Part shown: piece by piece, positions 23,797 through 36,084 of the stretch
Numbering within the stretch: the stretch's first letter is position 1
Layout of the letters: each line of letters opens with the position of its first letter
Assembly (NCBI GenBank): GCA_015345905.1
Contig: JADDTR010000011.1
Coordinates: forward strand, 434,001 to 498,000
From: Aotearoamyces nothofagi
Taxonomy: Eukaryota > Ascomycota > Leotiomycetes > Leotiales > Tympanidaceae
DNA: 64,000 bases
Reading direction: 5' to 3'
Program-made: the position numbers and the translations under genes
Notes under the pieces: generated by a model
What the model saw: the letters and a program-made list of their open reading frames with translations, nothing else
The model's database searches: none
What the model was told of the DNA's origin: nothing

Positions 23797-25648
23797 ATGG
23801 CTTCAACTTTCCATGTAGGCCAGCGCCTATCATTCGAGTCGGCTCTGTGTACAGTCCGTTATGTTGGCCCTGTCGCAGGCACGCAAAAAGAATGGCTTGG
23901 AGTAGAATGGGATGATCCAACGCGGGGGAAACACAATGGAGAGCACAAGGGCGTGAAATACTTCAGTTGTAAGATCTGCTTGTTTAGGCTCTGCAGGAAG
24001 TCTACTGATGCTGATATTATAGGCAGGTAAAAGCCAATCAAAGACTGCTGCTTCTTTCGTCCGTCCATCTCGAGCCACCGACCCCGTCCAGAGCTTCGTT
24101 GAAGCTGTCCATCAGAAGTATGCGTCCGAGTTTACTGAAAGACGAGATGCTTTAGCTTTGGATGAACATAAGCAAATCGAAATCTCAGGGAAGGTTGTAT
24201 ATGAGGTGGGATTTGACAAAATCCGGGCACAGTTGGCTCAGCTTCATAAATTGAAGATTGTCCTCGTGGACGGTCTCCGGATTATCAGCGCTGAAACTGC
24301 TGACAGAGTCATTAGAGACGTCTGCCCGGAGATAGTTGAGCTGGATCTGAGTAGAAATCTCTTTGAATCTTGTAAGGAGATCATACACATCTGCGGCGAA
24401 TTGGACAATTTAGGGAGTTTAAGGCTCAAGTACGTCCCCGAACCTGTTTGAGAGATTGCAAAGCTGATTTATTGTAGTGGAAATCGTTTTCAGATTATTC
24501 CGGAGGAGTTCTCATCTGGTTTGGCTCGACAATCTTTCGCGGGCATAAAATACCTTGGCCTTGACCAAATGCTTTTATCTTGGGGGGACATATGCCACCT
24601 CGCACATCAATTTATATCTCTCACTGAACTGAGCGCCTGCTCGAACGAGTTGACGTCTCTGCCAGCAATCATTCCAGAGTTCCCATTACCCGAGGGGATA
24701 AGATCCCTACATTTAGAATGCAACGAATTTTCAAGCCTGTCAGACCTTCTTCCACTTACAGGACTCAGGTCTTTAGTGACACTACATCTAAAAGGTAATC
24801 AGATCAAGACTATTAGCGATGGAAACAACAACATTCAATTGGTATTTGGAGAGCAGTTAAACTATATTGATCTCTCATACAACAATATTACGACATGGGC
24901 CTTCGTCGATGCTCTCCCCGATGTCTTCCCGGGCATGACTGCGTTACGGTTCTCACACAACCCTATTTATGAAACCGTCACCGATAATGAAGACACTGCC
25001 ATAAGCTTCGATGAAGGCTATATGCTCACATTAGCTCGTCTTGGAAATCTGAAGACATTAAATTTCAGTAAAATCACCCCCGCTGAGCGGAGGAATGCTG
25101 AGCTGTTCTACCTCTCACGCATCGGGAAAGGCATGTCGGGAGTACCAGAGACAGAAGAGCATAAAATAACTGCTCAGCATCGACGTTTCGACGAACTTTG
25201 CAAGATTTACGGTGAACCAGTGGTTGTGAGAGCGGGTACAACAATCGATCCTAATTTCCTGGAAGCTCGCCTCATCAAATTTACATTCTACATTCCATTA
25301 AGCCAAGGGTCTCTTCAAGGCTCGGAAACTACAAAGGTTAAAGAAATTCCGAAAGGCTTTGACATCTACCGTGTCAAAGGCATTGTCGGCAAACTGTTTG
25401 GTATCCGACCACTGAGCTTACGTTTGATCTGGGAAACTGAAGAGTGGGACCCTGTTGCCGGATACGATGACGAAGAAGATGACATCAGTGATGACGAAGA
25501 GGGAAAAATTGAGCTTGGTCATGATGTAGAAGCAGGTAGGGGGAAGGGTAAATGGACGAAACGGGAGGTTGAGCTTGTGGATGGCACGAGACAGGTCGGG
25601 TTCTACGTTGATGGCATGGAAGCAAAGGTTCGAATAGAGCTTAGATAA
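23797..25648 (+). CDS. Tubulin-folding cofactor E (CAP-Gly, LRR, ubiquitin-like)
   Basis: Exons 23797-23968, 24027-24429 and 24478-25648 give 581 residues. Cofactor E (yeast Pac2, human TBCE) helps assemble alpha/beta-tubulin dimers. The N-terminal CAP-Gly domain has FHVGQRLSFESALCTVRYVG, EWLGVEWDDPTRGKHNGEHKG and YFSCKSQSKTAASFVRPSR. Leucine-rich repeats follow (VELDLSRNLF, LTELSACSNELTSLP, LVTLHLKGNQIKTI, LNYIDLSYNNITTW). The C-terminal domain has the SLRLIWETEEWDP start and an acidic DDEEDDISDDEEG loop. For intron 1, the acceptor GGCAG at 24022-24026 is needed; the AG four bases earlier would bring a stop. In-frame Met codons upstream at 23792 are out of frame with this start. Confidence 0.93.
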
Positions 25649-26081
25649 GTTTATACCCAGGTTTGACAATACTTTGCTGAGAGTAAAGAGCCGGTTGTAC
25701 AAAATATGCCACTTGTTTGTCGTGTTTGTATGCACATGTATACATATAGTTTTTAGGTAGGTTTCATATTCATTATTCGTCATCTCCAATATTTGATTTT
25801 ATATACCTAAGGTTCTATTTTCGACGCTAATTGTATAGTTACAGCCACAGAGAAGATGGCCAAGCAAACGGGATTCAGGTTGAGTCTCCATGAGATCTCT
25901 TGTCTACCAACGAAGAGTAAGTTGCCATATAAAGACAGTACTTCGTCCCTCTCAGGGACACCAAACAGGACAAGACATCCTCCAAGCCTACAAAGAAACA
26001 AGCTAGGACTTACGTCTCCTGACACCTTTCCATCTCACACATTTACCGGGCAGCATTTAATGAGCAGATCTGAGTTCTTCG
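25649..26081. other. Intergenic region TBCE / CCCH gene
   Basis: These 433 bp lie between two plus-strand genes. An open frame from 25856 overlaps the next gene in a different frame and shows no domain, so I do not call it. The promoter of the CCCH gene should lie here. Confidence 0.45.
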
Positions 26082-27350
26082 ATGGTCTCTACTACTTCCT
26101 CTGCTCCATCTTCTGCTGGTCCTGCTGCTGCAATGCACGATCCGGCCAGCCGGCCTTCGACATGCAGAACTAAAGCCCCCGCCCTGCCTCACGTCTTCAC
26201 ATTGATCCCGGCCTCGCCAAGTGGTAGACCGGCTCCCAAGCCAAAGTTCTTCCTGGTCCGTCCAGACGGCGGGGATGTGGTTCCTCTGATCCCCGTGGAC
26301 GAGCTACCCGCGGATATCGAACTCGAGGGCGTCCAGAAGGCGATGGAGGTTGAGGATACAATTGGGATGCTTAATCTGGGGCTCGTGAGGAAAGATGAAG
26401 GGAGATTTGTCTTGAAGATGTCTGAGAGAGTTGAGTCTGCCAAGACTTCTTTGGTTAAAGAGCCGTGTGTATCCCGTTTCCCACTCCTCATTCTGATACT
26501 ACTTGTTAACCCACCTTCTAGGACTGCCAATCCAGCCTCAGCTACCCGCCAAGCCTTGCCCGACCATCTAATACCGGCCTCCTCCTCGTCCTCGACCACT
26601 CCAGCCAGCCCAAACACAACAACAGCAACCACCAACCTCGAAGCCAAGATCGTCGCCGGCCAGATCACCACTCCTCCCCGACAAGTGTGCAAGCACTGGT
26701 GCACGCACGGCACCTGCCGCTGGACTCCCAACTGCCGCTACCTACACGCCATGCCCGAGACCATCCGCGGACTCGTCAAAGTCGGCCTCGCAGACTGGCC
26801 ACGCTGGTACAGGGCCCAGCACCCAGAGCTCTCCCGCACCACCGCGCCTACGCGTCCCCAGACGGCGCACCGCGAGCTGCCTGCCGAGCCCTTGCAGCAG
26901 CAGCAGCTCACCTGTGCCGGCCACGTCTGCGACAGCAGGACCCGGGGACGGGCCGAGCGCGACACCGCAACCCGTGGCCCGCCACGAAAGGCACACGGGT
27001 ACGGCGGCGGCCCCAAGGCCTCGCGGGGCGAGCAGGCCCGCCTGCGCCAGCTGCTCCGCGACGGCCGCCTGTCGCCCGCCGACGACGCCGCCGGGCAGCG
27101 CTACGCCGGCAAGGCGGACCGGGCGATCGAGCTCGCGAACGAGCGGTGCAGACGCGGCAGGGCGGCGCTGGAGGATCTGAGGAAGCGAGGTACGGCTGGC
27201 GGTGCGGGCGCGGGCGCGGGCGTGGGCGGAGTGCTGGATCTGGATGGCGCTGTGGAGAGGGGTGCGAGGGATTGGGAGGAGGAGGAGGGTGCTGCTGGCG
27301 GGCGGAAGGGGGGGGAGAAGAAGGAGATGACGAGGTTGGTTGATGTCTAG
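26082..27350 (+). CDS. CCCH zinc-finger protein
   Basis: The reading frame is open throughout (422 codons), but 26465-26521 looks like a 57-nt intron (GTGTGT donor, GTTAAC branch site, CTTCTAG acceptor). Its removal keeps frame and gives 403 residues. The single CCCH finger is perfect: C184-x8-C-x5-C-x3-H within CKHWCTHGTCRWTPNCRYLH. Such fingers usually bind RNA. Upstream is a conserved-looking segment, PKFFLVRPDGGDVVPLIPVD, and downstream GLVKVGLADWPRWYRAQHPE. The C-terminal third is GC-rich and rich in Ala, Gly and Arg. I know this as a fungal C-x8-C-x5-C-x3-H group without a firm function. An upstream Met at 26061 is out of frame. Confidence 0.78.
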   Translation: MVSTTSSAPSSAGPAAAMHDPASRPSTCRTKAPALPHVFTLIPASPSGRPAPKPKFFLVRPDGGDVVPLIPVDELPADIELEGVQKAMEVEDTIGMLNLGLVRKDEGRFVLKMSERVESAKTSLVKEPCVSRFPLLILILLVNPPSRTANPASATRQALPDHLIPASSSSSTTPASPNTTTATTNLEAKIVAGQITTPPRQVCKHWCTHGTCRWTPNCRYLHAMPETIRGLVKVGLADWPRWYRAQHPELSRTTAPTRPQTAHRELPAEPLQQQQLTCAGHVCDSRTRGRAERDTATRGPPRKAHGYGGGPKASRGEQARLRQLLRDGRLSPADDAAGQRYAGKADRAIELANERCRRGRAALEDLRKRGTAGGAGAGAGVGGVLDLDGAVERGARDWEEEEGAAGGRKGGEKKEMTRLVDV

Positions 27351-27768
27351 AGTGGCTGGAATATCCCAGGGTGAGCGCGAGCCTTGCTCTTGATATTCAG
27401 GTTGTACTTCTGCTGTTCTGGTTCGCGGTTCATCATCATTCATGTCAGTCAGTGCCAGGTCTCACGTTGCATTGATTATTGGATACGTTGGAAGATTTAT
27501 TGCAGATACTACCCAACACTTCAATAATACATGTAATCCAGACATAATATTTGTTTCTTTCCGGTTTATTTACCATCCCACGCGGCCCAGTTAGAGTGGA
27601 TTTGTCCCGTCCCGTCCCATCTAGCAAACCTTCCCTTTAGAGGTTCCCACAAACGCCGCCTCTGTAAAGGATACAGCTCAATCTCAAAGTCAAAAATAGC
27701 AACCGACGCCACCAGAGAGCCCGCTTGTCATGAATTCGTTACTCGCACCTCGATGCCAAACCGTCTTT
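27351..27768. other. Convergent intergenic region CCCH gene / Zn2Cys6 gene
   Basis: 418 bp of 3' flank for two convergent genes. No gene, RNA or tandem array is supportable. Confidence 0.5.
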
Positions 27769-30680
27769 TCATGATGACCCAGTATTGTCCCAGCCCAGAT
27801 CCGTAGCTCCGATACCCATCAGCTCGCGAAATACGCCCTCTCCAACAGGTGTTAGTCCTTGGCTGCTCATTTCCCAACCACTAGATACAGTGAAGTCCCT
27901 GCCAGGTGTTTCTGGCATGCTGAAAGCGTTGCCCGGGGCAAGGCCGGTCGAACCGATTTGGCCTACACCAGAATAGTCCTGAGCTCCGCCAAAAAAGGAA
28001 TTGTTTTGGGCACTATTTTGGTTAGACGAAGCAGGGCTAGTTTCGAAAGATGAACGATTCGAGTTACCAGCTTGGCCACGCCCAGGTTGTAGGTTTGAGC
28101 GTCCGTCGGATGGGGTAGTAGAACTAGGAGTGGGACGATCAGACGGCCCAGGTTCCGAAATATCGATATCTAAATCGTTCTGTCCAAATCCACTGACATG
28201 TGAGTTATCATACGGTGATCTGGTGCCTTGACCAGGAAGAAGGCCTTGCATTGGCACTGGATGAATACCCTCTCGGGTTGGCATTTCAGGCAACCAACTC
28301 AGAGGCACAAAATCTGGCTTGTAGCTACTACCACCAAGCCTAGAACTCGCCGACATCCCAGATTGCTCCGCCCCTTGGCTAAACGTATTGGTGTTTGGAA
28401 CACCTGTAATATCACTTATAGGAGGTTCGTCAACGATCTTCAAGAAGTTGCAATGGTCGACCCGACCTCCCGATCCCGATTCTGTATGAGCAAACGTAGG
28501 CACATTGATGTTTGAAGTCTGAATCAGTCAGTATGGTTTATGCAATCGATTCACACCGATAGTCATATTTAACTTACACCATCATTGTTTTGTAGGAACA
28601 CCTTGTAGTCAGGGTGCCGCATACCAAGACTCTCCAGGTCAACGTCAAGTTGAACAAGAAATGACTCTGTTAGAGGATTCTTCAATTTCATAGCATTCAT
28701 GGCAGAGAGTAGAAATCGTAAAGAAGAGCTAGTTTGTGTGTCGTCCGGACGACTCTTGAGGTATTGTACGAAGACGCGAGCTGCAACATACAAGCAGAAG
28801 GATATGAACGGGTTCATCTATATATCATCAGAAATGAAAACAAAAAGGAGGGGGAAGCATATCTCTATCTTTCAGAACTTACAGAAGCTAGATCCATATG
28901 CGAGATCATTCGCATTATGTTGGCAATTTCATTTGCAGCCGTGATGCATCTTAGCTTACTTTCCTTACTAACAAGCGCAGGAAGACGATTCTTGTCCGCT
29001 TTGTAAATCGCTGCCTGGTGAAGGCATATGGTTGAAGTGTGAATATTCATGTTGGTAAAGACAATGTTGGGATTAGACAGGCCATTTGGCAACTTCAAAT
29101 GAGATGGAAGAGATAGCGAAGTATTGAGTAGTATATTGTCCATGTGCCGATGACGTTTCCAGAATTCTCCATTCAAATCATGATCTCGTTCATCGGTATC
29201 GGGCCGGTGGAGGTGAGTAAGGTTGCGCCCAAAAAGAGCTGCCATTAGAACAATTCCTCCAAATGACGACAGCCCAGAGGCACCGGAAGGAGAAAACGAA
29301 TCAGCCAAGCTTTGCGTCTGCTCAGGCCTACTCTTCTCGAAGGCATCTTCGGAGGCAGGGAGGTTTGACAAAACATCTTTCTCGTCGATGGACATTGGCC
29401 AGCCAGTACCAATACTAGCATAACGATCTTCACAGAAAGCCATCCAAAACGTTCTTCGCCGTTCCTCCCGTTCAGTCCAGTCCCTAGGCGCGGGTAGACA
29501 TTGCTTGACGTCCAAGCCTGCACCATCTTGCCTATGCAGACCCATCATTTGACACAGCCTTACAGCTGACCCGGTACTCATCCAAGCCCTCGGGAAGTAC
29601 ATCATCTTGAACTCATAAGATGCGAGCAAGACATGTGTTTGTGCATGGCCAACGGATATTATGTGTTCACCGTGACCTTTAAGATAGTCTGCCTCAACAT
29701 ATTTCCTAGCTCTCCCATAGAAATGGTCCTTCAGATCCATATATTTTTCAGTGATTGAGCATGCAAGTGTCCACATAGCATACCGAAGTGCCACAGGAGG
29801 CCGCTGGTTTGGAGCCAAATTCATTGCAGCCAGGTAGCGGTACTTGTGGATCATTGGAACAGATGGATGGATCTTATCGAAATAAATCTGATGTAGTTCG
29901 TCGATGGTATCCTGTGGAGGTAATGGCTCGTCTAGCCCTAGCCCGATCATCTCCCACGTAAAGTTTGTATCGTCCATAGACATGCCCATGTCTATGCTCG
30001 TGTTGAAGGTCATGTCATCCATCGCAGTCGGTGGCTGAGGGGAGTCACCAGGGAAATGCCATCGATCCGCATCCCTATCACTAGCAATCGCAATACTTGG
30101 ATTGTTGATGCTGATATCAAAGTCGGCATTTGGCGCTGACATAAGGCCCGGCCCATTAGAATTGTGGTTGAGTCCAAAGGCTGTCCTAGGTACTTCAGGG
30201 GTTTTGTCCGCCGGGTCCTGAGTCTTCAGCAAAGTTTCGACTTGCTCTACGAGGGAAACGATTCCGTTAGCCACGCATGGACAACATTTTTTCAATAGCT
30301 AGAGAGGGACCATGCTTACTGAGACGCTCTTCTAATGCCTTGACATAGCCACGTTTTGGTCCGCTCTTCCTCCTCACTTCGTCATAAGCGCAACTATGAC
30401 CCAACCTCGTACACGTTGAGCAGCTGGGCTTAGAGCCATCACACTTAAGCTTCCTCTTTCTGCAGATTATGCAGGCTATTCTCTTCGGCTTTGGAACACC
30501 CGAGTCGCCACCATTCTCTGCGCCATTAGATGCTGCGCCGTCGTCTTCGGCGTTTGGACTTCGACGCCGCTTATTTAACCCCGAGGGAACGGGTTGCGAG
30601 AGATCATTGAAGTAGCCGTCAGGCGGTGTATCTGAGCTTGAAGACATCACTGCAATCGAAGGTGCGTCTGGGTACGTCAC
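27769..30680 (-). CDS. Zn2Cys6 transcription factor with fungal middle homology domain
   Basis: Exons 30680-30320, 30246-28883, 28817-28578 and 28518-27769 give 904 residues. The binuclear zinc cluster is intact at residues 70-97 (C-x2-C-x6-C-x6-C-x2-C-x6-C), in KRIACIICRKRKLKCDGSK. It is followed by the linker RRKSGPKRGYVKALEERL and, across intron 1, the dimerisation helix KQVETLLKTQD. The fungal-specific regulatory domain spans about 250-600 (DELHQIYFDKIHPSVPMIHK; SGSAVRLCQMMGLHRQDG; ERRRTFWMAFCEDRYASIGT). The C-terminal 240 residues are disordered and rich in Ser, Gly and Pro. Intron 1 has a CTAAC branch site. A second Met, MSSSSDTPP, at 30647 is an equally good start. I cannot name the target pathway. 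Confidence 0.9.
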
Positions 30681-32220
30681 AATACGGAGTATATGCCTGT
30701 TCGTTCGTACGGGGGGTTAGTTGTTGTCGAGAACGGTTTGAGCTGACATCTGCATATGGATGGCGGGCGCGACAATCTTCTCGCGATGCGCCTGAGCACA
30801 AGAAATTAGAAATCAGAGCACAACCCGAGATGGTATGTATGGACCGGCGTGCTTGGTACTTGGGAAGGTAGATGGTTTAATGCTGCACCCGCAGCCGTTG
30901 TAGCATGCTGCGCTCGACGTCCTCGCATTTAATCTTGATGGATGCGATGGACGGCCGGCCGCCAACTAGATCCGGGGCCCGGAAAGTGTCGACGAGGTTC
31001 GCCGATGGACTCTGCTACATCTACCTTGTAAACCACCTTACGGTACCGTACCTACGTGCAAAGGCAGCATTCGACCGGCTCTGCTTTGAGCTCCTACAGG
31101 TAGTTTTCTCTGGGGCCTCAGGGGCCTCTAGAGTCCACCCTCACAAAAGTGACATGGTAAGAAAGGACATTCATTAGAGCAGTTAGAGCAATTAGAGTAC
31201 GCAGTCGGAGCAATTGGGGGAGTCATGGCCGTTGCATCGTTACATGCATAATGCATGATGCACAATGGGATCAAAGGAAGAAGGGTTATCAGAGAAGAGA
31301 GATGTATCCTTCTTTCTAACAAACCAGCAAACACCCCTGCCCTTCTCGCCGTGAACCATGCCAAGAGGACCCTTCCAACTGCATACATTTTGCAGCTGCC
31401 AGAAATGATACCCAATTATGTATATTTATATATATATATAATACGCTGTATCTCTAAGACACGGCACTGACGACGGGAGCTTGCCATTTGTCATGATGAT
31501 TAGCAACGGCCATAGCACATCCGTATAAGGCTCTCTGAAATGGTACATTGTACCGCACATTAATATAGCTAGACGGGAGCAGAGAGGGGGAGAGGGAGAA
31601 GTAGAGATAGAAAGAGAGACGGGGAGATGAGAGGAAGAACAATGCATCTACAGGAGTAGTGGCGTGCCACAGACATATGCGCCCAGCGGAATCCCCGCCA
31701 AGCCGAATCGCCCAGAACTCCGCCCCCAATCCCGCTGATCAGGCATCCATCCGCGACGCAGCCGTGGCAGCATCGCGCGTCCGTCCACCCTCGCTTCCTG
31801 GGCCTGGGCTTGCGCCTTGTCGGCCTGAGGCCTCACTCGATAGGAGGTCCTGCAAAGCTTACCCGCCCGCCTGCGCGGTCACGTGGCACTCCTCCCTTCG
31901 AGCAGGGAAGACAGCGGGAGCGTTCATATCGCTGTCACCGTTTACAGATGCCAAGCTCTGGCAATTGCTGGGCAGCGGACATTGAATACAGCAGCATATA
32001 TAGGCACATATACACATGCATGTGCATCTGTCTACACAGTTTCTGCAGGATAGAATATCCATAACTTCCAAGAACACCTTTATACATATATTTACATCGT
32101 CTGTTCTCCCAATCAATGGTTGGTTGAAACAGCCACATGGCAGGCATGGCAGGCATGGCAGGCATAGCAGACATGGCAGAGGATGGCCATGGATAGAGCT
32201 TCCGCTTTCCCCGATAACTC
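30681..32220. repeat. Intergenic region with simple repeats
   Basis: 1.5 kb between the Zn2Cys6 gene start and the mitochondrial uL2 stop. Visible: a TA-rich run at about 31420-31445; a purine-rich (GA) tract at about 31570-31630; and a decameric GGCAGGCAT-type repeat at about 32140-32178. No convincing gene. The promoter of the Zn2Cys6 gene should be near 30700-31000. Confidence 0.55.
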
Positions 32221-33458
32221 CTACTTCACCCTGCGTTTTCCATTATTACGCTCACGCTGGGTGACCACCCATTTGTTTGGATTCCGAACCTTTCGAGTTT
32301 TATAACCACCTTTGGCCTGAGCATTGCATTAGCCAAAGCAGACCTGTCTTCGATATTATGACTTACTGGCATGCCCCAAGGGCTGACAGGATCAACGTTA
32401 CCCTTCGATTTGCCTCTTCCGCCACCGTGAGGATGGTCCGCTATATAATATTAGTGAAATCCCACGCGTGTATCAAGAAATAGTGCCATACCAGCGTTCA
32501 TTGCTAGACCTCTCACCGTTGGCCGGATGTTCAGCCAACGTTTCCTTCCTGCCTTTCCAAGCTGTCGGTGCTGATAATGTGGATTACTTGCAACACCAAT
32601 TGTTGCGCAAGAATCTCTGCTAACCTTTCGAATCTCACCGCTTTGCAACTTGACGTTGACATATCTCTCCCCTCCCTTTGTTGTCTCGTCGTCTTTCGAC
32701 ATAACGATAGCGAAGGTTCCTGCACTCCTGCAGAAGACAGCCCCACGACTTTTAGCAGAACCAACGTTATAGACCATAGTACCGATGGGGATCATATGCA
32801 GAGGCAAGCAGTTCCCACGCCACGCAGTTTTGGCAGCCAGCACACCCGGATCAACGAAACCGCCCATGCTATCGAGAAGATCCTTTGGGATACCAGCCCG
32901 ATAGCTCTGAACTACGTCTCCAGCTCTCATGCCGTCGGCGGCCACAATGTAGCTCTTTAAGCCTGTAGCCTCCTCTGAGAGCAATGCGATATGGGCACTT
33001 CGGCCTGGGTCGTGCTCAATGCGTTCCACCAAATGCTTTCCAGGCTTCAGCCGTTGGAAATCGACTGTCCTGATTCTTCTTTTATGTCCACCACCTCGAT
33101 GTCTGATCGTGACTCGTCCACTGTTATTTCTGCCTCCTTTGCCATGGCCCTTTTTCGCAAAGGTCAATGCGAGAAATGGCCTTCCTTTCCAAAGATGATC
33201 GTTGATAGGCCGTTTGAGATGCCGCACACCGGGGGTTCGAGGCTTGTAAGTTCGCATGGCAAATTTTGCATTGCTATCTACGGTGGTGACTGGTGGCGCA
33301 TACCCAGCGGTCGCCGCCAATGCCGCGGACGGTTCGGGACGTACTGGTTCGACCACAGTGGCATATGTTCGAGGGAGAGGTCGGAAGGCGAGGCATTTGC
33401 ATGCTGACTTTTGAGCTGGCCGCAGCCATAATCGTGGCTGCAACATTATTGCCGTCAA
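32221..33458 (-). CDS. RML2: Mitochondrial large ribosomal subunit protein uL2m (Rml2)
   Basis: Exons 33458-32492, 32440-32367 and 32316-32221 give 378 residues. uL2 lies near the peptidyl-transferase centre of the large subunit. A basic, hydroxylated N-terminus (about 35 residues, [20 protein letters not shown]) fits a mitochondrial presequence. Family signatures: [20 protein letters not shown], the [20 protein letters not shown] signature built across intron 1, [11 protein letters not shown], and [18 protein letters not shown] across intron 2. Both introns are GT-AG; the last exon ends RRVK. Start may be the first Met or MLQPRL four codons later. Divergent from the cyclin gene. Confidence 0.96.
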
Positions 33459-34418
33459 TCAGCTCGGGAACTGCCAATTGACCGATTGAGATGAATTTCG
33501 TTGTCGTCACCGTCTGCTCATCAGTCGACACGGATATGATGCCGTCTCGTTTTCTTGTCCGCCAGATTGCCTAAGCAAGCCTAGCGTTGTAGCTCTCCTA
33601 GCCTGTCAGTTCCGAGCCACTCAACGCGTAAATCCACGGTACGCTACGCTTAGCTAAGCAGTTTCACGGTTGCTGGGCCATCCATTTCTGTTTATCTTGA
33701 GGATTGTAACAGGTGCCAGGCGTGCAATTCGATCCAAAGAACAAATCCAGATATATTCAAACCTGATATCTCAAATCTATTTTGTGGTCTCTCTTGATAG
33801 ACAACGATCATTTTCACACCGATTTTGCCCGACTCGCATGAGGGAATTCGCGTTGAATTGCCCATCTTACAAGGCATTCAGAATCTTGCAGAGTCGCGCT
33901 AGTATTCGCTTGTGGTGTTTGGTGAACGCCTTGCCTTGTGAGCGCTCCACCTGGGTCTACCTCACGCTTCCTGCCTCTGCTCCATCATCAACAACAATCT
34001 CCCTCCTCCACCACCTCAATAACTTCTCCCCAAACGTCCACTGTCCTATGCACAGTTAAGTCCACGTCTTTAGTGACGCACTGAGCTGTTTGGACAAGTA
34101 GGCATCGGCATTGTCAAGCTTCGATCTGCATATAAATCTGTGTCAACAACGGGCACGTACCATAGATACCCTTGACACTTCTGCAGAGTCTTTTGATTCT
34201 TGACTGCTGGGACTCTACATACTCAATGTAAGATCCCTCTATTTGAATTTGACCTTGATCCAAGGTCGTCTGCGCGTCGTTTGACTGTTATTGTCACGAC
34301 TCGAGCACCCCTCAGCAGCGATACTAATACCTTAGTTTTTACATGAAGCTTACATAATTGCAGACAAAACCTTGATTGCATCTTTGAATCATACACAGTC
34401 ACTCATTACAACCTCGAA
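33459..34418. promoter_or_regulatory. Divergent intergenic region RML2 / cyclin B
   Basis: 960 bp between outward-facing genes. A 129-codon open frame from 33670 lacks any domain and is probably chance. The cyclin promoter and leader must be here; the first cyclin exon (9 coding bases) starts at 34419. Confidence 0.5.
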
Positions 34419-36084
34419 ATGCCTGTAGTATGTATACCTTTTCATAGATGCCATTTCAGTTAGCAAGTTTGCATTGCACACTTTCCAGCCCTGCTAACTC
34501 GGTTTATAGAGTCGAGCGGTTAGGCAACGCTTGGCGACGAATGAGAACGATGAGAACAGCGGTACCACTAGACTCACGCGGGCTAAGGCTGCTGCTCTCA
34601 CTGTAGAAGATGTAGCCGCTCCTCCCCAAAAGGCTCTTCAAACAAAGAAGTCTGGTCTAAATGCTACTCAACCACAGCGCAAGCGTGCAGCGTTGGGAGA
34701 CGTGAGCAATGTCACGAAAGGCGAAGCTGCTGAGGGCAAGAAGGTATTAGGTGGTGGGAAGGTCGGTCTAGTTTCTAAGGCCTCTCAACCCGCTGGCATT
34801 CAGAAGAACACTTCGAGAACCAACTCTACAAGATCGATGCTTGCTCCCAAGGATAACAACAAGAAGGCTACAGACCTGAAGAGACCGGCTAGTGGATCTG
34901 GTGTTGGTGTACCAAAGAAGCGACAAACGGTTTCGAGCACAATCACAATGCCGATTAAGGAAACATCTGAGGACACTGAAGAACCAGCAAGAAAGAAAAT
35001 CCACACCACCGAGGCCGATACACGGAATAATGTCGAAGAGTCTACAAAGGAGAACAACGTAGTCCAGAAGTCCGTCGTTGAGAAATCTGTCGTTGAGAAG
35101 TCTCTCAAGCAAGATATTGCAGAGCTCGTGCACGACTTAGATTCCGAGGATGTAGATGATCCATTGATGGTTGCAGAATACGTTCATGAGATCTTTGACT
35201 ATCTGAAAGAACTTGAGGTTGCGACACTACCTAACGCAGACTACATGGATCACCAAGAGGATCTGGAATGGAAGATGCGCGGTATCCTTGTAGACTGGCT
35301 GATAGAAGTTCACACACGTTTCCACCTCCTCCCTGAAACTCTCTTCCTTGCCGTCAACATCATTGACCGCTTCCTTTCTGCTAAGGTTGTTCAACTCGAT
35401 CGTCTTCAGTTGGTTGGTGTCACAGCAATGTTCATTGCATCAAAGTACGAAGAGGTTCTCTCCCCACATGTCGCCAACTTCCGTCACGTTGCCGACGATG
35501 GTTTCACAGAAGCTGAGATTCTCAGCGCCGAACGCTACGTGCTCTCAGCTCTCGACTATGACCTAAGCTACCCAAATCCAATGAACTTCCTGAGACGTAT
35601 CTCAAAGGCCGACAACTACGATATTCAGACCCGTACACTGGGCAAGTATCTGATGGAGATTAGTCTTCTCGACCACCGATTTATGAACTACCTGCCTAGC
35701 CATGTCGCTGCCGCATCTATGTATCTCGCCCGTATGGTCCTTGGTAGTGGTGAATGGGTATGTTGATCTTGTTGATTCTAGTTTAAACTTGACTGACTCT
35801 TTTAGGATGCTACACTTGCTCACTATGCCGGATATGATGAAAAGGAGATTCAGCCAGTCTTCAGACTGATGGTTGACTACCTCGCTCGTCCAGTCACCCA
35901 CGAAGCCTTTTTCAAGAAATATGCAAGCAAGAAGTTCCTAAAAGGTAAGATACTCTCGGGACATAATAAAGTGAGCCCTTCTAACAGTCTTGCAGCTTCT
36001 ATTCTCACCCGGCAATGGGCTAAGAGAAATGTCGAAGACCTTGGCATCGATATCTCACAGCCACTTGATCAAAGTGCTCGATGA
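34419..36084 (+). CDS. B-type mitotic cyclin
   Basis: A three-codon first exon (34419-34427, MPV) is spliced to 34510-35757, 35806-35944 and 35996-36084, giving 494 residues. The protein activates the mitotic CDK (Cdk1/NimX). Two destruction boxes fit RxxLxxxxN: RQRLATNEN at 8-16 and the canonical RAALGDVSN at 62-70. A KSVVEKSVVEKS repeat lies just before the box. The cyclin N-box starts about residue 235 with MRGILVDWLIEVHTRFHLLP and LFLAVNIIDRFLS, then KYEEVLSPHVANF. The C-box includes YLARMVLGSGEW/DATLAHYAGY across intron 2. The tiny first exon is supported by the GTATGT donor, an AG at 34508-34509 and extension into the first destruction box. Likely the NIME/Cdc13 type. Confidence 0.93.

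Noticed and set aside
31424-31445. TA-rich run considered as part of a transposon end.
   Set aside because: No terminal inverted repeats, target-site duplication or transposase remnant nearby; a simple repeat explains it.
33670-34059. 129-codon open frame between RML2 and the cyclin gene.
   Set aside because: No domain, no conserved motif and a promoter-like location; most likely chance.
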